From Magicicada septendecula (Eukaryota > Arthropoda > Insecta > Hemiptera > Cicadidae), in NCBI GenBank assembly GCA_034769895.1, contig CM068367.1:1314681046-1314745045 (forward strand): a stretch of 64,000 bases of DNA. The letters are read 5' to 3'. Made by a program: the position numbers and the translations under genes. Positions 38,816 to 50,734 of the stretch are shown piece by piece. A model generated the notes under the pieces. It ran no database searches, had not been told where the DNA came from, and was given only the letters and a program-made list of their open reading frames with translations. Within the stretch, counting starts at the first letter, position 1. Each line of letters begins with the position of its first letter.

Positions 38816-39492
38816 TTTCGTGTTCGCGACTTTGAGGTGATTTCTCACCGATGTCCTTGGCTGGAATGATTCAAATCGACTGAATGGAACGACTCAAGGA
38901 CAGGGTCTGTCCCAATTTTTTCACGTCCCCGAAAAATCTAAAAATTATTGTGTAGGCCTACTGTGTGAGATTATATGGCATTAGACAGGCGTATCGAAAC
39001 TGAATTGATAAACTATTCCAGAGGATTTAATAATTACGTGTCATTATACTGAACATATAATAGTTGATAATATGTATGTTCTTAAACCGCCGATCTTTTG
39101 TCAGATTTGCTTTTCTACAGAAAAATAAAAATTATTGGTTGGCTATGGAAAAACACTGGCTTCAAGAGTTGTGTGCTGAATATCAACGATAAACACGTGC
39201 AAAACGAAGACCCGCAACGAAACCGAATATTGTGGCCGAAAATTTGCGTTTCCGCCGGACCCGGAGTATGAGTAATTACTGTTATTTGCACGCCCACCCA
39301 CTCATTTACTCCGTGTGTAATTATAATAATTATATAGACGGTTAATTAACACGCTGAAATCCGAGCCCAGACGTAGCTCGGAACGAAGCTGGCACAGGTT
39401 GAGGTGACCGTCGATGAACTATGCCTTCGGCTGTTAATCAAATTATAACTGTTAGCTTCAATGAATATATTTAATAAACATGCAGCGTCTGT

Positions 39493-39498
<6 letters not shown>

Positions 39499-39557
<59 letters not shown>
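39499..39557. repeat. (CA)n microsatellite
   Basis: A nearly pure CA run of about 58 bp. Confidence 0.95.
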
Positions 39558-40292
39558 TTCACGTGTATCTGTGAATAATGTCCCACAGCGGTATAACACA
39601 AACACGGAGAGTGCGTGTACGTTTTTAACCAGTTCCGACATATATACGTGCCCCAGTACGTCCGACGTGTATTTATTATTTATTATAACCGCAAATTACG
39701 TTTGTGTAGATGCCGAACGACAGAATTTTTCACAATTAATGGTTTGTGTGAAAGAGAAAAATATTTTTTGCACAACGCTGGACGTTATGTTTTCAAAAAA
39801 TGGCCCAAATTTCGTGATTCGCTTGTTAATTTAGATATTCGTGATCGTAATGGATAAATCGTGCTATATAAATACACGGGTATTTGAATATGCGTGTTGC
39901 ATTTTAAAATTCGGCAAACGGGCTTGAAAGAAATTTGGGTCCAACCGAGTATGCTGTATTACGATGTCATGTGACGGAGTACTTGAAGTCTCTTGTTTGT
40001 TATTATAAGCACATCATAACACAGCGTTCCAAATGTCTAATATAATTTTGAATTTATGCTGCTAAATCTCTACATCACGTTACTATTAATGGTTTGAGCA
40101 ACGTTTTAAATGTGGCTTCACTCCAATAAATTATATGTACGCGATAAGTGATAGGTTTTGTTTCCATTTCTACCCTTAATACAGTTGTACATTGATTATT
40201 TATAGAGAGAGCCGTAACTTGATCCTCTTCATTCTTTGTTAATACTCCTCTTTATAGATCCTCTTCAGACTCCTAAACGACGGCGACCTCTT
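39558..40292. other. Unassigned intergenic sequence
   Basis: Two overlapping 80-87 codon frames (39571-39857) have no known motif. Nothing else is seen. Confidence 0.35.
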
Positions 40293-40332
40293 CTGAAGAT
40301 GACCCCGACCCCATTCTGGGGGTCGAAACGTC
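40293..40332 (+). ncRNA. Hammerhead/Penelope-terminus-like motif
   Basis: This reads CTGAAGAT, then GACCCC paired with GGGGTC around a 12-nt loop, then GAAACGTC. It has the same layout as 21091-21123. The trailing GTC is where a hammerhead cleavage triplet would sit. The extra U before stem II again departs from the canonical core. No Penelope ORF was found nearby. Confidence 0.4.
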
Positions 40333-40380
40333 AAGTATGAAAATATTTCTATGAAAGTAGTCTGAGTAAGAAGGTTCACC

Positions 40381-40749
40381 ATGTCTAATAGCACTGTGAA
40401 GTTAATCCGAGATATCGAATTACAGATAGTGTACGAATGGCAAGACACCAGAATAGTGCGGACGCCCTGGAACATGCTTTGCAATTTGAGGCCGCAAAGT
40501 CAGCGTCTGGTTGGGCAAGTCATAAAGTGCGCGCTAAAAGATCGCGACGGCACAGACGATGAAGGAGAAGAGCAAGGAACAGAGACCCAACGGACGATGA
40601 AGGAGAAGAGCAAGGAACAGAGACCCAACGAGTAGCGCCACAGAATAAAGTAAGAAAGGATGGAAGACCGAAGTGTTATCGATGTGGGAAACCTGGACAT
40701 CTACAACGAGATTGTCGGGTTAGAGTTCAGCAGCAGGCAAACGAGCGGT
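40381..40749 (+). pseudogene. Retroelement gag fragment, CCHC knuckle out of frame
   Basis: An 84-codon frame from ATG 40381 gives an N-terminal piece ending in an acidic, Glu/Gln-rich stretch and a stop at 40633-40635. In another frame, 40650-40749 encodes a basic segment with the zinc knuckle CYRCGKPGHLQRDC and a short tail. CX2CX4HX4C knuckles bind RNA in gag nucleocapsids of LTR retroelements. A 38-bp perfect tandem duplication between the two parts (40555-40630) causes the frame change. No protease, RT or LTR lies next to it, so it is an isolated gag piece. Ty3/gypsy or copia origin is not decided. Confidence 0.7.
40555..40630 (+). repeat. 38-bp perfect tandem duplication
   Basis: Units 40555-40592 and 40593-40630 are identical (GACGATGAAGGAGAAGAGCA and onward). 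Because 38 is not a multiple of three, the second unit shifts the gag reading frame and creates the stop at 40633. Confidence 0.97.
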
Positions 40750-41429
40750 AGTCGGTACAACGGGGCGCGTCCTGACTAACTGGAGATTGTGCTGACTACC
40801 TATTGTGAGATTGAATGGATGATGTCGTTCGGAATTGTCTGCCGGTTGCTGTCTGCTCCTGTCCCTACGGGGAATTCTTCAATTATTCACCCGGCATGTG
40901 TAACCTTCTCGTATAACTCTCGCGCTTAGAAGGTTAACATGTGGCGATAATGTGTCCTTAAAACAGCGGTACCGTCCGTGTACGACAATCAGATTGTCCC
41001 GTTAGTACAATGACGTTCCGTTGTCCAGTCCACGTTGCTTCAGCGTTGCCACAATTAACATTCAGAAACTGCAGCGTTGTCTGGCCGGTTATGTAAACCT
41101 TTGGAAGCTAGCCGGTCAAGCTTTGGAAGTTTGGGGAAATACACTGTGCGATCATATTTGCGCACTATTTAGTAATAAGTGGCTGAGGCTTAATTTGTCT
41201 GCTGTAATTTTATTTATTTCATAGCTTTTAATATTTGTTATGATAACGTGTATGAGATAAATGTGTAACCAAGAAAACTATTGCAATACGAGTGCTTTTA
41301 TTTCATAGAGATGTTAAAACAATTGTGAATATCGATTTGTCTGGTGTTCAGTAATTTATTCCACTATTTGAAGATCGCGATCCTCATAACAATGTTTGTA
41401 GGCCTACATCGTTCCGACACCCAATCCAT
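40750..41429. other. Unassigned sequence
   Basis: No motif was recognised downstream of the gag fragment. No RT or protease signature is visible. A TAGGCCTA octamer lies at 41399-41406. Confidence 0.35.
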
Positions 41430-41575
41430 AGTTTCCTTATTTGACCCATTGATCTTCTTCGTGACCTCATTCTCGCGCTTCATTTGTAGTTCTTTTTGTC
41501 CAGCTCTTCCTTAGTCTCTTTCGTTTTCTTCCTCTGGGTGGTATTTCAGTCAACGTTTTCCCCTTGTTCTTTGTA
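41430..41575 (-). pseudogene. LINE ORF2 C-terminal tail
   Basis: The minus strand reads LTEIPPRGRKRKRLRKSWTK, then RTTNEARE and, after a stop, HEEDQWVK. This resembles the end of LINE ORF2 proteins of the W-x-PPGxRKRGRPxxSW...EMxxxGLxExDWxxRxxWR type. It is a short, broken fragment. Confidence 0.5.
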
Positions 41576-42650
41576 TATGGTTGTATCAAATCAACGAATT
41601 GATTTGTAATTATTGCACCGTGTGTGAAGCATTAGGGCATTATGTTATTTTATGTGGAGCTTTAATTAAATTAATTATCTCAAATTCTTATTTATCCTGC
41701 AGCTCGACGTTATAATGAAATTTTTATTTCTTGGGAAAAGCTGCACACTGTAAAATAATGCAAGTAGTAACAAAAGTCACGCTGTTTTTGTTTATCATAA
41801 TTTCTGGTTTTGTTGTTTTTATCAGACAGCCCTTTCGGTACTCTATAAGTAGATATAAATGTTATAAGCAGGAATTTTTTTAACGTTGTAAAAATTTTTC
41901 GTGTGTATTATAACTCCGTGCAAGAAGTTTCTATCCTGTATATTTTTACCCGATTGCCATGATTTTCAGTCGATTACTCCCATCTAAAATTCTGTTGACT
42001 GTAGATGAGACATAAGTTTAATTTGGACAAGAACAAAGAATCAATAAAGAAACGAATGAGTACTTAATATCTTGTACGATCATTGCAATCGTAAACGTGC
42101 CGTTATAAGTTGTAACCAATCAAACGAACCGTTAACACTCGGAATTGAGATGTTTATAGATTCTTTCACTCGATTAAAAACTTCACTGTGTTAACGCTTA
42201 ACGCTTCAAGTCTACAAATGTCTTCCTTAGCGACCGTCGATTGTTGTTATCCGAAACAAATTGACGGATGAACAGTGGAGACGATATGTAGTGATGCGTC
42301 CATTGACATAAAGATAAACATAAAGTCTTTGTGATACGCTGTTTTTCGAAACAGTCCTTTGGAAGCCAATCGATCAATGTATCATTTAAAGTCTATTCAC
42401 ACACACACGTATTACTGAATAGAGTGCCTATGTACAGTATAAATATTAATACATACGTCAGATAAATCTTGGCACGAAATCTGTTGACTTCGTAGGTTCC
42501 CATCACTTGTGAAATCGACGCAGTGTTTGATAAAGTAGGCTACAGGTACCCAGATTTCAAAACTGTTTTCCCCCGTTTGTTCTCTGTTTTAAATTATAAA
42601 TTTCTAATATACACCCAACCTATAATCTTATCACCCGTTAAACTTGTAAC
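41576..42650. other. Unassigned intergenic sequence
   Basis: Nothing recognisable was found. Confidence 0.35.
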
Positions 42651-42658
42651 AATTTGAC

Positions 42659-43158
42659 CAGCTGTGCATTTATGGTGGAGCGGGGGAGGACGAACAGGAT
42701 CAGACTCTCCAGAGGTTAGAAAAAAGTTGACTATTTTGATAAGAGATTGATATGAGATTTGATATTTTGATATGAGATTAATTTTTAGGCTCTTTTATTA
42801 TTTTTTCAGCTGTGTTTTTCAGCTTTCAGCTTGTAACTCTTTTTTAAACGTAAACAGGTTTATTACACAGCATTGGCGTATAGTGTATGAAATATGAAAT
42901 ATTTCACGCAGTGTTTGAAATATATTCAGTGTTTGGGGGAAATATATTCAGTCAGTATCTTCTAAACAGTGTTTCAGTAACATTGCGTTATTACCGTCTA
43001 CTTTAAAAGGATTGATTTCACAATGTTATCTCACTTTTTTTTCACCACTTTAAAGATAGTAATGTTGATTAGGTTGAACTTGTTTTTTCTTTTGTATGAA
43101 GCCGACTCGACCAAACCTCGGACCCCTCTCCCAAGGCCAAATTCTAGATACGCCACTG
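42659..43158 (+). mobile_element. Non-autonomous hAT-like element with perfect 8-bp TSD (copy B)
   Basis: Identical 8-bp AATTTGAC repeats flank the element at 42651-42658 and 43159-43166. It begins CAGCTGTGCATTTATGG and ends CTAGATACGCCACTG, whose reverse complement is CAGTGGCGTATCTAG, so the ends are related inverted repeats. It is 500 bp long with no ORF of note. It shares internal blocks with 17810-18235 and 51417-51712, and its left end with 50082-50153. It is the best-defined member of this family in the window. Confidence 0.88.
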
Positions 43159-43319
43159 AATTTGACACATTTTTTGAAGACTCTAAGTAGGATTTATTGT
43201 CACTATTAGCGAAGCTACACACATTGTTACACGGTGCAGAAGTATGCTACTGTGGTTATGATTACGCCGAGATTTCATTTAATGTCCATCGAACCGGTTG
43301 CGCCAGATGAGAAAAGAAT

Positions 43320-43386
43320 CGAGCCCGATAGATTCGAACCCACGACACTGAGTTTTAGAAGTTAATGGCCTGGTCGCTGCTCTAAG
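43320..43386 (-). pseudogene. tRNA-derived sequence (SINE head or tRNA pseudogene)
   Basis: The minus strand contains GTGGGTTCGAATC, a good RNA polymerase III B box with T-arm, preceded by TTAACTTCTAAAACT resembling an Arg-TCT-type anticodon loop, and followed by TATCGGGCTCG. The D-arm/A-box region is truncated and the acceptor stem does not close. A functional tRNA is unlikely. A SINE head or pseudogene fits better. Confidence 0.4.
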
Positions 43387-46300
43387 ATTAAGAGAGCATC
43401 CATTTCTTGATTTGCCTTCTGTATATGATGATACAGTGATCAAAGGATTGAAATGCACTTTATTACTTATGTTTCTGTGTGTCACTGCCAGCACAATAAT
43501 GTACCAGAGTCTTCACTACGCATGGTTAATGTACGTAATGTAACCCTGACCACATCGGACCCTGAACCCTGTTAGGCGTAAAGCTCTATTACATAAACTG
43601 TAGGATGTTATCGAACCAGATGTTTTTAGTTTGGGAAAAAAGATATTAAATGGAACATAAAAAATGTTTTTTTTTTTAAAGATTTATTGTGGAATTGTTT
43701 TATCATAAAAAATTCACATCTGTTTTATATGATGTTTTTATATTGATATTAGAGCGAGTAATTTAGTTATAACTTTGCGTTCTGTTTTTCACAAAGTGTG
43801 TAGCAAATTTTAGTGTTAGTGTCAAATAATTTAATGTATCTTGTGAATTAGTTTACATCGTACTACTTTTGAGTGCTACAGCGTTTTGGAACAAATAATA
43901 AACAGACAAAATTTATTGACGAATGTCTTGTGTGCTAAATATGAGATCGTACTGTGAGATAAGTTATAAGAGAGGCCTACTGTTTTAATATGATACCATA
44001 TTAATGATTTTTAACAATAAGGAGACGTCATGTGCTAGATTAAGGTTATAACGTATAAATTAATTAAACCACCACTATATTTATAAATGTGGGCGACCAC
44101 ATCAAACATAAAACGTATATAAATATTATAATATTCTTTTATATTGTTTTCTTAAGTGTCCAAAGTTTGTGTGTTATATTGTTGTTACCTATAGGCTTTA
44201 AAAATTCAGTCATGGGCTCAGTACCTTCCATGTGTTATTATTTGTTTTCAAATGTTTTAAAAAGTTTGGTACTCGGTATGGTGAGTTTATTTGTTTACTG
44301 ACAACATTGTGTATTTTGAATTACATGAATTAGGCCTACACGTATTAATTTTCGTCTACACGAATAGTTTCGTCTTAATTTTTAAGTATAGTAAATACTT
44401 CTTTAATCTTCGCGTACATGCTGTCACTTTGAAACAAGACGGCTGTGATTAGTATTCCATAATGTTTGGAAATGTTTTTTAGAAGTAATATTTTACTCGG
44501 TTTCACAGGGCTGTAAAGTGGTAGTAGTTTGTCGTGTTTTATAATTATTTTGTTCTTTCAATGAATAAATTCAAAGAAATTACTTGATGGGTAGTTGATC
44601 CATTTTGTAGGAGCGTAATTATTTGTGTTTTTACACGATGAAGTAGATTTTTAACGCTTCAGTATTTATGCGGTAAGTGTTCATTTCCAGTTCGCCATTA
44701 AGGTAAATAAATTTCAAAATCCAAAAATTTTTCACGTACAAATTTGCTTTTTATTAACGTTAAGGAGAACAACAAATTATTAGAGACCGAGAGACGTAAC
44801 GTTTTTCAACATATTTTGGAAACAGATTGTGTAGCTCAGTTGGAATCTCCTTCTTTACCGAACCTTCTTGCCTCTCAACGTTGGATTCAATGGAAAATGT
44901 TTATCAAAGTATAAATTCTATTCTACATAAAATACAGTATGGTGTTTCAAAGTTAAATAAAATGTAACGCTTATTTGAATTTTATTGTACAAAAATGCAA
45001 TAAGGTATTTGAAATTCGTTAAAATTTAAATGAAACATATTAAAACTAAAACAAAAACCAATTATAGATAGCTCTTCTATATCGCGGTAGGAGGAAACCA
45101 TTTTTCAAGTAGATTAATTACGTGATTTGGTATTGCATAAAATACAAGAGTAGAGTAAATTACTTTAATTACTTAATAAGTTTAAAAATGTTAGTCTGTG
45201 AATATTAAAAAGCAACAATTTTAAGTTTGTTTCGTTAAAATTGATTAATTTGAATCCGAAGATATGGAAATTTAAACACGTTTTTGTTGAAAATACAATA
45301 TGGTTTGAATCACAATGCCTGAACCGATTTAAATGAAACAAAGGCCACAAGTTTGTTTTAGATTAACCTAGAATTAAAATATTAAAAAATAAATAAAAGT
45401 GGGGGACTAAACGTTATTTTTTTAAACTATTATGTATACAAGTAATAACAAACTTTCTGACTTTCGTTCGTATTAAAATTGATGGTAAATTTAAAAATAT
45501 TAGGCAAACGTCCGCAGAACAAAAAATATGCTCTCGTTTAACGCATTTGGGTAAGAAAGTTCTAAAACACATATCGTGATGCTCGGAGGAAGAGTACGGA
45601 TTATTTGATTCCATATATAATAAAATCGGTACAGCCTTTCATTTTCTGTAAGAGCACAAAGAAAAAAATAACCACCGAGTGCAGTCGGGTAGTAATGAAT
45701 ACATTAAATATTTAACAAAAAATAAAGTTTAATATTATGGAGGACATTTAAATGCTAATGTTGGTGTTTATAACAAATTATAAATTCCACAGTGATTAAC
45801 GTTTTTGCGGCGTTATATATTGCCAAAGGAAGACACTGAACGCCGTTTTGTCTTATAATTCAAAACGAGACGTTATACAACACAGAACGACAGTATGCTG
45901 TACTTAAAATAGTATAAAGTAAAAAAGGACTTACTCAGTTGTCAGCGCCATATAGCAACGACATCGTTGAAATTCCGAACCCGTGTTCACATTCCGCATT
46001 CCCTGACCAGCGGTAATAACTCGCAATGCGCGACCATTAACTATAAATCGCTATCGTGTCACAATAAAAACGTATCAAGGGGTTAACACGCCGGTGTACC
46101 CCCGTAGGCTTTTGTCACAAATCATAATAAATATTTACTGTCGGACGTCAGTTGGCCGTTCTTTGTTGTTCGTCTGATAACAAGGAATTCAATCAGAGCA
46201 ACGAGCAGCGCGGCAGCGTGTTTGCCTGTCCGTACGGTCGCTCGTAATTCTGTCCGAGGAATTGGCTTAATTCCAGTGGCCGAAGAATGTGGAATTCTAC

Positions 46301-47170
46301 GAGTACTTGTAAAGGAGGAGATAACGCAATCCGTGACTGTGTGCGTGTGTGTTCGGCTTTCTAATATCTTCTATTGTCGGATTTACAGAAGCATAATTTA
46401 ATCCCCCGGCTGGTTGCTGCCTCACCCAGAGCTTCGCCCGACGACCGTGCATGTAAGTCAAGTGGGTGCAGCAGCTGGAATTGAGATGCACGCGTTTAAA
46501 GACGAATAGCTTCCTTTGTACCGTGTCTTTTCTTTCTTGGCCCAGTTTTACCTGAGGAAACATAAATCTGTTAAACGCGTGTAATCCGGTGTTTTCTCAG
46601 AATTTTTATTGTTCGTAATGGCATTCGTTTTATAGATAAATAAAGAATTAAGAACATGTTATTTACCATCTTAATTTATCGTAATACTCGGCGCAGAGTC
46701 TCAACTTATTTATCTTATATATAGTCACAGTGAACTATAATCGACTAATAGTAATAAGTCAATAAACAGACCATGAGAAATCTACAACTTTCTCGTAACT
46801 ACTTAGAAAAAATGAATCATAAGATACATACCTTTCTGGGTCTACATGTCTTACTAAAAACAGAAGGAAGCATTAAACATAAAACGAAGGAAAATCTCTT
46901 AGTGTTTTGAGTGAAACAATGTTCTGTTTGGACCAGACTCATGGACTTTAATTACCAGGTGTTTATGTTGCTTGGTGCTGGAGAAAATGTAGAGGAGATT
47001 TCGTGGGTAGTTCGGGTGAACAATAATGAAATATTTCAGGAAACATATGGGAAACGGATTGTGGAAATTCCGATCACTAGGGAATACCTGTGAGTTAGGT
47101 ACAAAAGCTACATGAATAAAAGGATGCTGGAGTAAAAGTTTGGTGGGAGACGAGGGGTTCTTGGATTAAC
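43387..47170. other. Unassigned AT-rich intergenic sequence
   Basis: No gene is recognised across almost 3.8 kb. Open frames are short and without domains. A TAGGCCTA octamer lies at 44331-44338. Confidence 0.35.
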
Positions 47171-47207
47171 CCATAGAGGTATAATATTACGCATTATACC
47201 TCTATGG
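47171..47207. repeat. 15-bp perfect hairpin
   Basis: CCATAGAGGTATAAT (47171-47185) and ATTATACCTCTATGG (47193-47207) are perfect inverted copies around the 7-nt loop ATTACGC. The stem is flanked by GGATTAAC on the left and ATTAACC on the right. It sits within sequence of unknown origin (about 46911-47330). Confidence 0.9.
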
Positions 47208-49236
47208 ATTAACCAACAGTTTGGAGAATGTTTGTGAAGTTGCACGAAATGTTATATAGAGGGCGATCAATAAGACTACATGATGAAATCAGTATGTTGC
47301 CACCAATCGCAGGTTTGAGTTTGTAAGACCCAATGAAAAGTTGTAAAATCCTAAAACTTTAGTGTGAAGGCCCAATTGGCGCTGGTTTCAATAGCCAATT
47401 TCCTGAAAAAAAAATCGTGGAAAAGCTTATGCCACTTCGTGATTACTGCCTATTATTCTGAATGTTCTGTAGACGTGATTGCACGTGATAGGTGCAGACG
47501 TAATAATATTATTATATACAAAATAATAAGCTTATATTATTATTTATCTGCTTCTCAACTGAAGTAATCTAAGTTTTCAGTGGCATGAAGAATATTCCTG
47601 CTACCCGGGAAAAGTATTTACCTATATCAGGTCATATAGACTTATATGATATATACCTACATCGGGGGGGGGGGATCAGTCCCGTAGTCCTATTTTTAAG
47701 CCAGTTGCTTGTGTTAAAATAAGGCTTATAAATAGTTGTATAAATAAAAGAAATTACAATATTTGTAAAGCGATAAAATAATAGTTTTACTAATAATAAC
47801 AATCACACAGCGTTTGGTAAATAACGTACATCTAAGCAACATACTCCACGTGGATTTACTCAAAAACTTTAAGACGCAAAGAACTTATAAAATTATATGG
47901 GAAGAATACAGAATGTCTCATTTGTCCTGAGAAAAATAGGGAGTCCAACCTTCCAACTAGTCTCACCCCCCACCCCCCCAGAAGTAAGCCACATCTCCCC
48001 CCAGAAGCTAGTCTTATCCCTCCTCTTCCTAGTTACGCAACTACTTATATGTCAAAACTATAAACAATCACTAGAAACCAATTGTATAACTGGACAGTAG
48101 TATACAGGTTAGCTCCTATTAGCTTTGAATATCAGATGAAAGATAATGTTGTACGACCCTTATTTATTTCTGTAAGTCTGCTTTCTTCAAGTAATATTCA
48201 CTGTCAATGTATAAATGGTTTTTTCTTCTCTTTCCTGTCCCGCTTATATTTCCTATAGGGGAACGGAAATATTTCCTGTAGAAAATATCTGTTAGACGCC
48301 AGCCGTCCTTTCACTTCACGAACTAATCAATTTAAAAAAAGTAAACATGGTAACTTAAAATGATTATCTACATAAATAATAACTAAACTCAGATTAGTTT
48401 CATTTCTTGTTAGGCCGGACAAGCTAATTGCGAGCATTTGAATCCTTTGGAATGCATTGACACTGGGTGCGGACCCCAATCGTCACTGGCTGAGTTCTAA
48501 CCCATAGTCTGCTTGAGTTATCTTCGATCCCTCCATGGTCTTAGTGGGTCTGCTTCTTCTGCCTTGATCGCTTGCATTATTGCGGGATACATTTCCTGTC
48601 TGCTGAGTGTTACTTATTTTGTGTTTTACAGATAGTCTCTGGTGGCCCTTTATGTGGGTGTTCTGTGGTCAAAGGGTTCTTGCAAGCAGCACTTGAGTCC
48701 ACACGCAAGATCAAGTCGAAAATCCTTTTACTCGAATGAGTCCAACGATTAAAATGTTACTCTTTTATAAAACGACCTATACAAGAGAATTTCAGGACCC
48801 TTAATTTTTATGTTGCTGCTTCATTGCCGTAATACTGAAACGTTTGTGTATCTCCAATATACTTAAATGTTTGTTATGTTATTAGTTTGCAAGTATTTTA
48901 TTTATTCAAGTAAAACCGTGTTTTATTATTGTACAACGCGTTTAGCTGGCAGAAAACCTCAAGCTATCGACCACTAGAGACATGATACTGCGAGTAGAAT
49001 AAGCGAATAATGTAAACACATCGTACTCAAGTGCACAGTTTATGTAAAATTATAATCACCAATGTTTTACTTAAGATTTAAATGCACTTACCGGTATATA
49101 AAAAACTACGATAATCCGAGGCCTCTTAGGAACGAAACATTCTGTATTATGTTCATTGAGCGCTCGTGTGGTGCGTGTGCGTATTTTGTTTTAAGATAAT
49201 TCAATTGCTGTGTAAATTACTCGTTTTATCATACAC

Positions 49237-49239
<3 letters not shown>
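47208..49239. other. Unassigned intergenic sequence
   Basis: No gene is recognised. A G-run lies at 47665-47673, and C-rich patches near 47968-48002 may be hAT-like ends, but no boundaries were found. Confidence 0.3.

Positions 49240-49268
<29 letters not shown>
49240..49268. repeat. (TG)n microsatellite
   Basis: A pure TG run of about 29 bp. Confidence 0.95.
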
Positions 49269-49269
<1 letters not shown>

Positions 49270-49569
49270 GTAAACATGCATTAGTGAAGCTGTAAACGCG
49301 TGTAGCACGATAATCTAGTTATGTTGTATACGGACAAGATCGGCTCGTTAAAGTCGGTGAGATCGTGAAGGCAGCGCAAGTAAGTTGTTGCGATATGCCC
49401 GGCGTGTAATATTATAATGTAAGTGCACTTTACCGTGCACTCAACGGTCCTGTCACTTATTAATGAGTTTTATCACTCTACTGAATAATTATAATACATT
49501 TCATGCTAAAAATAAAACCAGTTATTTCGTTGTCAGCATAAACACGACATACACGCAATGACATAAAGG

Positions 49570-49572
<3 letters not shown>

Positions 49573-49613
<41 letters not shown>

Positions 49614-49624
49614 TTTGCGCGCGC
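49573..49624. repeat. (TG)n tract followed by (CG)n
   Basis: About 42 bp of TG, then TTTGCGCGCGCG. A second TG-to-CG transition like that at 12515-12536. Confidence 0.9.
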
Positions 49625-50153
49625 GTCCAATTTAATATCTATAATGCTGATTAATTCAAATGGTATTTTGACAAGTGTAGGTCAGTGTCTAAAGCGTTCT
49701 TACGCCGTTTAAATCGTGTGAACTAATAATAGCTTCAATTAATTACACATAAAAGTGATTGAAAAGCGTCAGTGGAAATTAAATAATTACACAAGTAATT
49801 AGTCCATAAGTGGCGAACAAAGACGGCGCTTTCAGCGGGTCTCGTAGCTGTCACTCTCTGAACAAAGAACGATATACAGAATCAAACGAGGAAATGTTTG
49901 TGTGTGCAATAATACACAAACACAATTAATATTAATTAATGCATAATTGCTGGGTAACAAACAAGGACTCAATGTCGGAGCATTGCCATATCGGCAGCTG
50001 TAGTTGCGGAAGACGAAATAGTTAATCTGTCATTACAATCCTATTCCGGTAAATGGAAAAACAGAGGTACTACATGTACCTCAGGTGCGTATTTACGGGG
50101 GGGGGACGAACGGCACCGGACCCCCCCCAGAGGGTCGAAAAAGTTGGCGAATT

Positions 50154-50235
50154 TCGTCTTCTTCTTCTCCTCTTCAAGGATTAGGTTATATAAACCTGTT
50201 CCGGCACCTATTTCATCCTAAAACGATCCACGTCT
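50154..50235 (-). mobile_element. LINE 3' tail with GAA-type end
   Basis: In reverse complement this reads GTGCCGGAACAGGTTTATAT, then AACCTAATCCTTGAAGAGGA, then GAA triplets. It is the reverse-orientation counterpart of the LINE 3' end at 55410-55510. Only the tail is present. Confidence 0.7.
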
Positions 50236-50296
50236 TCTTTGCTAGGGACCTACTGCCCCAGTTTCCAGTCCTTACTCCGAGTCTGCTTTGGATGCT

Positions 50297-50720
50297 ACAA
50301 GTATTTCAAAGTTTTACATGAACAGGTTATTGGCCTGTTGCACAACCCCCTACCAGGAGGACCGGAGACTCTTCTGCCAGGTTTACCACACCTCAGCCGA
50401 AAGGCCCCTGTTTTGGGGCGCAGGAGATTCGCCCCCACCGTTCTCTTTCTGAGATAGGGTTTGGTGTCTTTGTGTCAGTTATTCTGATACTGAAAGTTTC
50501 TTAATATTTCCAGTGCTCACCTAACGGCATCAGTGAGCACTCTAAGATCCTAAGCCACCCAGCATCAAGAAATTAGAAGTGAAAAAGGAAGACACGCTAG
50601 CCCTCGATTACTCTAATAGCGTCGGGGTCAGAAAAGAACAAGAGTCAGTCAAGAGAGACTGGACAGAAAGACTAAAGGAAGGGATCTCACCCAAGACAAG
50701 CTGAAGCAAAGTGAGAATAC
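50297..50720 (+). repeat. Unclassified dispersed repeat, copy 1
   Basis: About 420 bp aligning with 54927-55350 on the same strand. Shared blocks include AGTTTTACATGAACAGGTTA, CCCCCTACCAGGAGGACC, TCCAGTGCTCACCTA and GCGTCGGGGTCAGAAAAGAA. It has no recognised ORF or terminal repeats. It may be part of a longer LINE or SINE consensus. Confidence 0.85.
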
Positions 50721-50734
50721 GGTAATATAGTAGT

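Noticed and set aside
38589-38869. Open frames with poly-Glu, poly-Arg and poly-Ser
   Set aside because: They cross a LINE 3' end into a (GAA)n array, so the homopolymers come from the repeat.
44828-44890. GTAGCTCAGTTGGAATC, possible tRNA or SINE head
   Set aside because: The candidate B box (GGATTCAAT) is poor, and no acceptor stem can be formed.
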